This document shows positions 41,019 through 49,229 of a DNA stretch of 64,000 bases, piece after piece; the stretch's first letter is position 1; every line of letters starts with the position of its first letter. The notes below the pieces were generated by a model. That model was not told the origin of the DNA. It ran no database searches and saw nothing but the letters and a program-made list of their open reading frames with translations. Both the position numbers and the translations under genes were made by a program. Origin of the DNA: Chryseobacterium contaminans (GTDB lineage Bacteria; Bacteroidota; Bacteroidia; Flavobacteriales; Weeksellaceae); assembly GCF_001684955.1 (NCBI RefSeq), contig NZ_MAYF01000334.1, positions 21,242-85,241 of the forward strand. Direction: 5' to 3'.

Positions 41019-41861
41019 CTATTTTAAGTTTTTATCTAAAAATTCGATGCATTTTTCTGCTACTCTGTTCAGATCATCCGGCAAATGAGAATCACTCCAG
41101 GGTTCTTTAGCTCCAAAAGTATGATTTCCATCTTCAATAAGAAAAAGTTCTGAATTTGGATTCAGGATATGAAGATGCTCTGCATGCTTTACATCCACTG
41201 CTTCGTCCTTTGTTCCATGGATGATAAGCATGTAGGCTTTAGCCATTTCCGTTGCCCGTTCTACATCAAAACGATGTATATTATTTTCGTAATCCTCATA
41301 AAACTGGTAGTAATGAGGCATTTCCTGTTGAGTACGGCCGTTTAATGCATAATAAACACCTTCTTTTTTCCAGCTTTCCAAGAGTTCTCCGGTTGGAAAA
41401 CGATCTAAAGTATCTACGCTGGCCAGGGTAATCAATCCATTAATTCTTTCATCCTCAAAAGTTTTAACAATGGAAATTCCTCCTCCCCTGCTATGCCCTA
41501 TCAGAACTATTTTATCCTGATCTACACGCGGATCCCGAATAAAATGGTCAATAACAACACCCAAATCAGACAGCTCTTTGGTATAGTTATTATTCCCAAA
41601 AGCTTCCAGGTCAGCAAAATGATGAGGATCATCTACCGTTGTTCCGTTATGGGAAAAATTAAATTTCACAAAGAAAAATCCAGCTTCTGCAAACTTTTCA
41701 GCCATCAAATCCCAGGCTCCCCAGTCTTTATAGCCTTTATAGCCATGAACAAAGATCACCAGCGGTTGCTTTTCGGTGTTATCCACATGAAAACTATCCG
41801 CAAGAAAATTTCTTGTTTCCGGATTTTCCAGTGCTATATTTTTTTTAATGATCAGCTTCAT
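41019..41861 (-). CDS. Alpha/beta hydrolase
   Basis: 280 residues. Nucleophile elbow GHSRGGG, oxyanion segment VIFVHGYKGYKDWG, acid in HGTKDEAVD, and the catalytic His in EDGNHTFGAKEPW. The layout is that of dienelactone-hydrolase/esterase-like enzymes. No signal peptide; cytoplasmic. Substrate unknown. Divergent from the HipA-like gene, 71 bases away. Confidence 0.9.
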   Translation of the reverse strand: MKLIIKKNIALENPETRNFLADSFHVDNTEKQPLVIFVHGYKGYKDWGAWDLMAEKFAEAGFFFVKFNFSHNGTTVDDPHHFADLEAFGNNNYTKELSDLGVVIDHFIRDPRVDQDKIVLIGHSRGGGISIVKTFEDERINGLITLASVDTLDRFPTGELLESWKKEGVYYALNGRTQQEMPHYYQFYEDYENNIHRFDVERATEMAKAYMLIIHGTKDEAVDVKHAEHLHILNPNSELFLIEDGNHTFGAKEPWSDSHLPDDLNRVAEKCIEFLDKNLK

Positions 41862-41920
41862 ACAACAAATACAATTTATTTTAATTGAAATTTATGAAAA
41901 AAACTATTAAAAAATAAGCT

Positions 41921-41928
41921 TAATTTTG
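41921..41928 (+). promoter_or_regulatory. -7 element next to the HipA-like start codon
   Basis: TAATTTTG fits TAnnTTTG and ends four bases before the ATG at 41933, predicting a leaderless mRNA. No -33 element at the usual distance. Confidence 0.45.
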
Positions 41929-41932
41929 CGTT

Positions 41933-42706
41933 ATGCAGAATTTAAGAACGGTAACCGTGATGCGTTACATTCTGCCACTGAGGGAAGGAGGTTCACTTCC
42001 TGCTCTGGCAGAAGCTGATGATGATTTTAAATATGTTTTAAAATTCCGTGGCGCCGGTCATGGAGTTAAAATGCTGATCTCTGAATTTATAGGCGGAAAG
42101 ATTACAGAAGCTTTGGGATTGAAGATTCCCGAACTCGTTTTTATTAACCTTGATGCAGATTTTGGGAGAACAGAGGCTGATGAAGAGATACAGGATTTAT
42201 TAAAATCTTCTGAGGGCTTAAACCTGGGATTACATTATCTATCCGGTTCTATCACCTATGATCCGGGAGTGAAGGTTGATCCGCTTCTGGCGTCGAAAAT
42301 AGTATGGCTGGACGCTTTTATTACTAATATTGACCGTACTTTTAAGAATACCAATATGCTGATGTGGCATCAGGAACTCTGGATTATTGATAATGGAGCG
42401 TCATTCTATTTTCATCATTCATGGCAAAATTTTGATGCTGCTGCCAAAACACCTTTCAAATACGTAAAAGACCATGTTCTTCTTCCTAAAGCCCATAAGC
42501 TGGATGAAGCTGATAAGTTTGCCCATGAGGTACTGAATGAAACACTTTTCAGAGATATCGTTAATGCTATTCCTGAAGACTGGTTACACTGGAATGATGC
42601 TGATGAAACTCCTGATGAGATACGTGAAATTTATTTTCAATTCATGAAAACCAGATTAGAAAATTCTCAAATCTTTGTAAACGAAGCTAAAAATGCAAGA
42701 GGATAA
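41933..42706 (+). CDS. HipA-like kinase domain protein (HipA_2 type)
   Basis: 257 residues, about half the size of HipA. Kinase-like features: YVLKFRGAG with K37, LDAFITNIDRTFKNTNML near 126-143 (catalytic Asp D134 and Asn N139), and LWIIDNGASFYF with the metal-binding DNG at 153-155. This pattern fits the stand-alone HipA_2 domain found in many bacteria. No HipB-type antitoxin precedes it. It overlaps the next gene, DUF3037, by 14 bases, so the two are translationally coupled and probably act together. Confidence 0.8.
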   Translation: MQNLRTVTVMRYILPLREGGSLPALAEADDDFKYVLKFRGAGHGVKMLISEFIGGKITEALGLKIPELVFINLDADFGRTEADEEIQDLLKSSEGLNLGLHYLSGSITYDPGVKVDPLLASKIVWLDAFITNIDRTFKNTNMLMWHQELWIIDNGASFYFHHSWQNFDAAAKTPFKYVKDHVLLPKAHKLDEADKFAHEVLNETLFRDIVNAIPEDWLHWNDADETPDEIREIYFQFMKTRLENSQIFVNEAKNARG

Positions 42707-43076
42707 AATATATGAGTATGCGGTAATACGCCTGGTACCTAAAGTTGAAAGAGAGGAATTTTTCAATATCGGATTGGTAATGTTTTCTAAAAAGGAAAAA
42801 TTCATCCGGGTAGAATTTTATTTATGTCCAGATAAATTCAAGCTGATGCACAGCAAACTGGATTATGACGATATTATTCAAAACCTGGAAAGCTTTCAGA
42901 AAATAGCTAACGGAGATAAGGATGGCGGACCTATTGCCCTGCTTGAAGTTCCTGAGCGTTTCCGATGGCTGACTGCTGTAAGAAGTGCTGTTGTACAAAC
43001 TTCCAGACCTCATCCGGGGAAATCTAAAGATCTCAATATTACTTTTGGTAAACTTTTTGAAGAGCTAGTAAAGTAA
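42693..43076 (+). CDS. DUF3037 protein, partner of the HipA-like kinase
   Basis: 127 residues matching the DUF3037 pattern: YEYAVIRLVPKVEREEFFNI with GLVMF, then FRWLTAVRSAVVQTSRPHPG, a conserved basic and Ser/Thr-rich stretch. Function is unknown. It starts inside the kinase gene. It could be the kinase substrate, its inhibitor or an adaptor; the sequence does not decide. Confidence 0.8.
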   Translation: MQEDKIYEYAVIRLVPKVEREEFFNIGLVMFSKKEKFIRVEFYLCPDKFKLMHSKLDYDDIIQNLESFQKIANGDKDGGPIALLEVPERFRWLTAVRSAVVQTSRPHPGKSKDLNITFGKLFEELVK

Positions 43077-43097
43077 TAAACTTCTTTAAAAAATTTT

Positions 43098-44132
43098 ATG
43101 CAATCATTTATACACAACATATCAATCAACAGGTTTCTCACAAACCTGTTTTTTGTTTTATTTTTAAATTTTCCCGGTTTATTTTTTTCACAATCGTTTT
43201 CACAGGCTCCTACTCAGAAGAAACATGTAAAAAGTACATTGCTTCCTGAAATTACTGCACTTACCGAAAATATTGTCTATAAAACCAGTAGAAAGGGAGA
43301 TTCTATTAAGCTGGATCTTTATATGCCGAAAAATGCTTCTGCTGAAAAAACTCCTGTATTGATCTATGTTCACGGTGGTGGATGGATAGAAGGTAATAAA
43401 GAAATTCATGCAGATGATTATGTTGAAAATACAATCAAAAAACTGACGGCAAGACAATATGCTGTCATCAGTATCAATTATACTCTTCTTAACGAAAACA
43501 CTCATTTTCCTCTGCCTTTGGAAGATACCAAAGATGCCGTGAGATGGGTGAGAAAAAATGCAGAAAAGTATAATTTTGACACCAATAATATTGGTCTTTT
43601 CGGAGCGTCTGCAGGAGCACATTTATCGTTAATGGCTGCTTATTCTCCAGACAATACCTTTGTAGGAAGTCCTGATCTCTCTTCCTATTCTTCAAAGGTA
43701 AATTATGTGATTGACCATTATGGACCAGCTGATCTGAATAAGCTGTTTCATACCAGGCTGGGTACTATTCCTGTTTCTATGGTGAAAATGATTTCAAAGA
43801 AAATTGTAGATCTTCAACAGGGACTTGTAAAGGGAATGTCCGGTTATAATCTGAATAAAGACCAGGACAGAGCTATAGAATATTTAAAAACCATATCTCC
43901 GGTTACTTATGCTTCAACGGGTGTTCCTACTTTGATTGTTCAAGGAAATCAGGATAAGATAGTTCCTTTAAGTCAATCAAAAAAGCTGCATAGAAAATTA
44001 AAACGAGCCCATATTGAAACTTCTTTATTGATTATTGATAAAGGTGTTCATAGTTTTTCAACTACAGATAAAGATACTCTGGATAAAATGACGGACCAAA
44101 TGGTAGATTTTATTGTTTCACAGAAGAAATAA
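43098..44132 (+). CDS. Secreted alpha/beta hydrolase (esterase/lipase)
   Basis: 344 residues. After a hydrophobic N-terminus (FLTNLFFVLFLNFPGLFFSQ) comes a hormone-sensitive-lipase-like esterase: HGGGW oxyanion motif in YVHGGGWIEGN, nucleophile GASAGAHLS, acid in GNQDKIVPLS, His in KGVHSFS. It acts on short esters or acylated sugars in the periplasm. A terminator-like hairpin (43128-43154) lies within its signal-peptide codons. It follows the DUF3037 gene by 21 bases. Confidence 0.88.
   Translation: MQSFIHNISINRFLTNLFFVLFLNFPGLFFSQSFSQAPTQKKHVKSTLLPEITALTENIVYKTSRKGDSIKLDLYMPKNASAEKTPVLIYVHGGGWIEGNKEIHADDYVENTIKKLTARQYAVISINYTLLNENTHFPLPLEDTKDAVRWVRKNAEKYNFDTNNIGLFGASAGAHLSLMAAYSPDNTFVGSPDLSSYSSKVNYVIDHYGPADLNKLFHTRLGTIPVSMVKMISKKIVDLQQGLVKGMSGYNLNKDQDRAIEYLKTISPVTYASTGVPTLIVQGNQDKIVPLSQSKKLHRKLKRAHIETSLLIIDKGVHSFSTTDKDTLDKMTDQMVDFIVSQKK
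43128..43154 (+). terminator. Terminator-like hairpin inside the start of the esterase gene
   Basis: AACAGGTTT/AAACCTGTT, a perfect 9-bp stem with loop CTCAC, followed at once by a T run. It has the form of a Rho-independent terminator but lies 31 bases inside the open reading frame. Confidence 0.6.
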
Positions 44133-44325
44133 TATACATTACCTAATAAAATACAATTTAAACACTTATAAATTAAATATTTAAATAAACACTAAACAGC
44201 AAATATGCTAAATTGATATACATATTACTATTTTTTATCTCAAAAATAATTACCTTGGCTATTGTTTAAGTTATTCATAACAAAAACAGCATTTCAATTA
44301 ATTATTCATTAAAAAAATAAGCAAT

Positions 44326-46167
44326 ATGGATTCTCTAAACAATATCAATGCCCTTACTCTCATATTTGCCTCTGTTCTTATTTTTGCGATAGCTTACCGC
44401 TTCTATGGTATTTTTATAGCCAATAAAGTTCTCAGACTTAACGATCAGAATGTGACTCCTGCGGTAGAATTTGCAGATGGTAAAGATTATGTTGCTACGA
44501 ATAAAAATGTACTCTTTGGACATCATTTTGCAGCCATTGCCGCCGCCGGGCCATTAGTAGGCCCTGTTCTCGCCGCCCAGTTCGGATATCTTCCCGGTGC
44601 ATTATGGATCCTGATAGGCTGTGTATTGGGAGGCGGAGTGCATGATATGGTTGTTCTCTTTGCATCTGTGAGACATAAGGGGCAAAGTCTTGCTACTATT
44701 GCCTCAAAGGAAATTGGAAAAGCAACCGGAACCGTAGCAGGTTTTGCCATACTTTTCATCCTGGTTCTCACATTGGCGGGTTTATCCCTGGCATGTATCA
44801 ATGCCATGCATGAAGCGGCCTGGTCTCTTTTCACAGTATTCATTACAATGCCTATTGCCATCATTATGGGGCTTATCATGCGCTATAAGAAGAATAGTGT
44901 TCTGTTTGCAAGTATCTTAGGGGGTATTCTACTGATTGCCGGAATTATCGGTGGGCATGGGCTGATGCAGAATCCAACTATGAATAGTTTATTTTCATGG
45001 GATATTAAAACAATTTCCATTGCCATTCCATTGTATGGGTTTATTGCTTCTGTATTACCAGTATGGCTTCTTCTAGTTCCAAGAGATTATCTTTCCACTT
45101 ATTTAAAAATAGGGACCATTATTATGCTGGCCATCGGAGTAATTGTTATTCATCCTACTGTACAGATGCCGGCAATCACAGCTTTTGTAAACGGTGGCGG
45201 ACCTATTATTGGCGGACCTGTACTCCCTTTTATTTTTATTGTTATTGCGTGTGGGGCCATTTCCGGATTCCATGCCGTGATTGCTACAGGAACAACGCCC
45301 AAAATGCTTAATAAAGAAAAAGAAATTCTTTTTGTAGGATATGGAGCTATGCTTGTAGAAGGTTTTGTGGCACTGATGGCACTTATTGCAGCTTGTACAT
45401 TAATGCCAGGTGATTACTTTGCCATCAATACCCCTAAAGAAGCCTATGATTCATTTCTGGCAGCACATCCTTCTTTACACGGAGTAGACATCGATTATTA
45501 TTCACAGAAAATAGGAATTGACCTTTACGGCAGAACCGGAGGTGCAGTATCCCTGGCTGTTGGGATGGCTCATATATTTAATAAAATCCCCTATATGGAT
45601 CAGCTTACGGCTTATTGGTATAATTTTGCAATTATGTTTGAGGCTGTATTTATCCTTACCGCCATTGATGCAGGAACAAGGGTTGGCCGTTTCTTTCTGC
45701 AGGAAATGCTGGGTTCTGTAGTTCCAAAGTTTAACGATAAAAACTGGATTCCGGGAATTATCATCAGCAGTCTTCTTTTCACTTTTGCCTGGGGGTATCT
45801 GGTGTATACCGGAAATGTGAACAGTATATGGCCGTTGTTCGGAATCAGTAATCAGTTATTGGCAGCCTGTGGACTTATTGTCTGTACAACGATGCTGATA
45901 AGAATGAATAGAGGAAAGTATGCATTATGTTCGGCTGTTCCCGGAGTTTTCATGGCCGGAATTACATTCTGGGCCGGTTATATTCAGGTAACTTCTATTT
46001 ATATTCCCAAAGGGCAGTATTTACTTGCTGCATTAGCTGTAACCGCCATGATTCTTATGCTTATTGTATTTATAGGGGCTTTCAGAAAATGGTATCAGCT
46101 ACTACAGATCAATACCACTAAGATAGATCATTATGGAGAACCGGTGAAAGAACTGGTTGAAAGATGA
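44326..46167 (+). CDS. cstA: Carbon starvation protein A family transporter
   Basis: 613 residues with many membrane segments. Family motifs: FGHHFAAIAAAGPLVGPVLA, LGGGVHDMVVLFASVRHKGQ, GFHAVIATGTTPKML, and TAIDAGTRVGRFFLQEMLG. CstA proteins import pyruvate or peptides by a cation-coupled mechanism under carbon shortage. E. coli CstA is 701 residues; this shorter form is common in Bacteroidota. Monocistronic with a bidirectional terminator after it. Confidence 0.93.
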   Translation: MDSLNNINALTLIFASVLIFAIAYRFYGIFIANKVLRLNDQNVTPAVEFADGKDYVATNKNVLFGHHFAAIAAAGPLVGPVLAAQFGYLPGALWILIGCVLGGGVHDMVVLFASVRHKGQSLATIASKEIGKATGTVAGFAILFILVLTLAGLSLACINAMHEAAWSLFTVFITMPIAIIMGLIMRYKKNSVLFASILGGILLIAGIIGGHGLMQNPTMNSLFSWDIKTISIAIPLYGFIASVLPVWLLLVPRDYLSTYLKIGTIIMLAIGVIVIHPTVQMPAITAFVNGGGPIIGGPVLPFIFIVIACGAISGFHAVIATGTTPKMLNKEKEILFVGYGAMLVEGFVALMALIAACTLMPGDYFAINTPKEAYDSFLAAHPSLHGVDIDYYSQKIGIDLYGRTGGAVSLAVGMAHIFNKIPYMDQLTAYWYNFAIMFEAVFILTAIDAGTRVGRFFLQEMLGSVVPKFNDKNWIPGIIISSLLFTFAWGYLVYTGNVNSIWPLFGISNQLLAACGLIVCTTMLIRMNRGKYALCSAVPGVFMAGITFWAGYIQVTSIYIPKGQYLLAALAVTAMILMLIVFIGAFRKWYQLLQINTTKIDHYGEPVKELVER

Positions 46168-46182
46168 ATATTAAAAATAAAA

Positions 46183-46214
46183 AAACAGCTCAGAAAAATC
46201 TGAGCTGTTTCTTT
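46183..46214. terminator. Bidirectional terminator
   Basis: Perfect 12-bp stem (46183-46194 with 46199-46210), four-base loop. Between convergent cstA and the TonB receptor gene. Confidence 0.9.
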
Positions 46215-46230
46215 ATGTATTGTTAATTCA

Positions 46231-49002
46231 TTAAAAATTGAAATTAAGTCTGGTGAAAACATACCTTCCGTTTTGCCCGAACTGAGAGGTAGAACGTGAG
46301 TAAATAAACTGGTCGTTATTACTTGAAGCCGGTAGATTTTTAGTAGGATAAATATCAAACAGATTGTTAACTCCCACTGTTAGTCCAATATTTTTCGTAA
46401 ACTGATACGCAGCGGAAATATCTGTAATAATTTTATCTCCTATGGTTTGGTGTTCTTTAGGATCAAGGATTCCGTCACCGTTTACATCAATATTATCTGC
46501 TCCGGTTACTTTTCCGAAATACGTATTTCTAAGGTAGAAGCTCGCCCCCTTCCATGTTAACGTGTGAGAAAGACTCGCTTTTACTCTTGGTACAGCTTCT
46601 TCCAGATATATTCTTGATTTTTCAGAGAAATAAATCTTTTCAAGAGCTGGAGATTTTAGTAATCCCGCTGAGTGAATCTCTCCTACCTGCTTTGTCTGGT
46701 TTAAGTTAATGGCAAAATTATTATCCAGTTTTACCCCTGAAAATCTTGCGTTATGGGAAATAACGATATCCAACCCTTTTGTTTCCGTATCAATTGCATT
46801 GGTGAAAAACTGGGCTGCATTCACATTTAATTTTTCAAACTCTTTCTGAGCTTCCAGTGGTACATCTTTTTTTAAGAACTGATCGGTAAGAATAATTCTG
46901 TTGTCAATTTTAGTAAAATATCCATCAGCAGTAAAGGTTAAATTCACAGATGGAATTTTATAAGTAAATCCTAAACTTGCAGATTTTGAGGTTTCCTGTT
47001 TCAGTTTTGGAATATCAAGCTTCACTGCCAATTCTGAATCATTACTGTATGTTCCCACTTCAAGAAGCTGACCACCGGTAAATAAGGTAGAACTTACATT
47101 ATAATAAATCTGGTGAATAGATGGTGCTCGGAATCCGGTAGAACCTGCAAATCTCACATTGAAGTTAGGAGCAACCTTGATTCTTGAAGCCAGTTTATAA
47201 TTGAACGTAGATCCGAAATCTGAATAATTTTCATATCTCGCAGCTGCATCCACCAACAACCAGTTGGTAAAGTTCAATTCTACATCTGCATAAGCCGCTA
47301 ATGACTGTCTGTTCTTATTCACTGCATTTTCAGGCTTAAATCCGCCGAATACCTGTGAACCTCCCGGAAGAGCCTGGCCAAAAAAGTCTGTTGGCCTCTG
47401 GGTAGTATTATTCCAAGGGTTTCCAAAAGCATCATATATTGTATAAGATGCTTCTTCCCCTGCTGTCATTTTAAAGTTTTCAAAACGGTGCTCACCTCCA
47501 AATGCTATGTTCATACCTTCCAATACATCATATTTTTTAGAAAAATCTAAATTGATGGTATTTTGAGTAAATCTTAGTCCCCCTGCGTCAAATTCATTAG
47601 GAGAAGCAAATCTTAAAGAAGTGTTTCCTGTATTACGAATGTTATAAGTGAATGAATTCTGCCCAAAAGTATTACTGAAATCAATATTCCATCCCTCCCA
47701 TTTTCCTTTAATTCCGGCAGCTAATGAAATATCCTGAATATCAGTTCCTATTTGTGGCAGGTAACCATTAGGATGCAAACCTGTAAAAGTTCTGTTTTCT
47801 CTTGGTCTTCTGTAGAACCCTCCGGAAACCCCATGTCTCAAACTGTATCCGCCAAATGTATATACCTTCCAGTTATCGCTTACAGGAACCTCAGCATTAA
47901 TGAAAAGCTGATGGTTATTAAGTTTAGACTGCCCTACCTGCATATTAAAGTCTTTTCTTGTCTGCCCTCTGTAAGCAAGCTCCTGATCTGTGATATAATT
48001 CAAATAATTGGTAGTGAATTTGGCAGAATTCGACAAAACTTTTTGTAACTCGGCAATTGTACCGGCTGTTTGTATATCATTTTGCAAAGTTTGGTCAAAG
48101 TAACTTACTTGTGGTGCATATTGATGAATATAATTTACAATTTGTTGCGCATTGGGAGTATTTCCAATATCAGTAAAAAGAGAAGAAAGATTTACCCCAT
48201 CTTTCAGAGCACGCTGTTCAATAGCATTATAAGCATTATAGATAGGAGCATTTTCAGTTCCCGCTCTGTAAGTAGGATTCCTGAACTGCGAAGACCAGGT
48301 AATATTGAAGAAGCCTCCTTTCGTTCCGATCTTATTACCATAATTCAGATCTAACTGAATATTCTGCCCATCAAAATTTCCGGTATGATCGTTAGCTGTA
48401 GGGGTTAAATTCCCACCATAACTGATCTGCCCAGCCAGTTTTCCGGTATCTCTTTTCAGTTCAAGATTCATCACCCCCGCAATGGCATCAGATCCATATT
48501 GTGCAGCGGCTCCATCTCTTAAAACTTCTATTCTGTTTAAAGCGAAAGAAGGAATAGCATTTAAATCCGTACCTACAGTTCCTCTTCCCGGTGTTCCGTT
48601 GACGTTAACCAATGCAGAAGTATGCCTTCTTTTTCCATTCACCAAAACCAAAACCTGATCTGGCCCTAATCCTCTTAATTGGGCTGGATCTAAATGGTCT
48701 GTTCCATCAGAATTGGTTTGAATGGTAGAGGTAAAAGAAGGAGCAATAGCATTCAGGATCTGCCCGATATTAGATTGCGGTAGAACTACTGAAGCTTCCT
48801 TTAGATTAAATACATCCACAGGAACCGGACTGTCTGCCTTCGATCTTGCTCCGGATCTGGACCCCAGAATAATCACTTCCTCTACTTTATTTGTATTGAT
48901 GCTGTCTTTTTTGGTTTTGATACTGTCTTTTTCCTGTCCGTAGGTAAAAACCCCCAGGAAAAATAATACAGAGGCTGAAAAAATAGTTTTTTTATTACTC
49001 AT
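46231..49002 (-). CDS. TonB-dependent receptor
   Basis: 923 residues. Signal peptide to TYGQ (residue 23); a TonB-box-like segment and plug (EEVIILGSRSGARSKADSPV, QLRGLGPDQVLVLVNGKRRH, LNRIEVLRDGAAAQYGSDAI), then a 22-strand barrel ending TRLNFNF with terminal Phe. Plug motifs with RDGAAAQYGSDAIAG are typical of a receptor subgroup of Bacteroidota and Proteobacteria for siderophores or other ligands; the ligand cannot be inferred. No SusD-like partner. A promoter is present upstream. Confidence 0.92.
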   Translation of the reverse strand: MSNKKTIFSASVLFFLGVFTYGQEKDSIKTKKDSINTNKVEEVIILGSRSGARSKADSPVPVDVFNLKEASVVLPQSNIGQILNAIAPSFTSTIQTNSDGTDHLDPAQLRGLGPDQVLVLVNGKRRHTSALVNVNGTPGRGTVGTDLNAIPSFALNRIEVLRDGAAAQYGSDAIAGVMNLELKRDTGKLAGQISYGGNLTPTANDHTGNFDGQNIQLDLNYGNKIGTKGGFFNITWSSQFRNPTYRAGTENAPIYNAYNAIEQRALKDGVNLSSLFTDIGNTPNAQQIVNYIHQYAPQVSYFDQTLQNDIQTAGTIAELQKVLSNSAKFTTNYLNYITDQELAYRGQTRKDFNMQVGQSKLNNHQLFINAEVPVSDNWKVYTFGGYSLRHGVSGGFYRRPRENRTFTGLHPNGYLPQIGTDIQDISLAAGIKGKWEGWNIDFSNTFGQNSFTYNIRNTGNTSLRFASPNEFDAGGLRFTQNTINLDFSKKYDVLEGMNIAFGGEHRFENFKMTAGEEASYTIYDAFGNPWNNTTQRPTDFFGQALPGGSQVFGGFKPENAVNKNRQSLAAYADVELNFTNWLLVDAAARYENYSDFGSTFNYKLASRIKVAPNFNVRFAGSTGFRAPSIHQIYYNVSSTLFTGGQLLEVGTYSNDSELAVKLDIPKLKQETSKSASLGFTYKIPSVNLTFTADGYFTKIDNRIILTDQFLKKDVPLEAQKEFEKLNVNAAQFFTNAIDTETKGLDIVISHNARFSGVKLDNNFAINLNQTKQVGEIHSAGLLKSPALEKIYFSEKSRIYLEEAVPRVKASLSHTLTWKGASFYLRNTYFGKVTGADNIDVNGDGILDPKEHQTIGDKIITDISAAYQFTKNIGLTVGVNNLFDIYPTKNLPASSNNDQFIYSRSTSQFGQNGRYVFTRLNFNF

Positions 49003-49046
49003 ATCATTTCATCAGTTGATTAAACATTTATGTTTTTTGCAGGCTG

Positions 49047-49079
49047 CAAATGTAAAGCATATTTATTAGTCTACAAAAA
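49047..49079 (-). promoter_or_regulatory. Promoter of the TonB receptor gene
   Basis: Minus-strand TTTTTG (49074-49079), a 19-base spacer and TACATTTG (49047-49054). An AGTCTA/TAGACT inverted repeat (49068-49073 with 49083-49088) overlaps the -33 region, and a Fur-like TGATAATCGTTTC lies at 49105-49117. Confidence 0.6.
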
Positions 49080-49176
49080 TAATAGACTTTATTTTTATAA
49101 AAAATGATAATCGTTTCTTTCTATCCCTTATTAAAATTACTGTTTTTTTTCAATAAGTAAAAGATATTTCATAAAA

Positions 49177-49203
49177 AAACGGACTCATAAAATGAATCCG
49201 TTT
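49177..49203 (-). terminator. Rho-independent terminator after uvrD
   Basis: 11-bp stem with one G-U pair on the minus strand (49177-49187 with 49193-49203), five-base loop, then Ts. Confidence 0.82.
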
Positions 49204-49229
49204 ATATTATCTAAAGCTATTTTTAGAGT

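Noticed and set aside
44523..44879. 118-codon minus-strand frame inside cstA
   Set aside because: Shadow of a GC-richer membrane-protein gene; no independent coding features.
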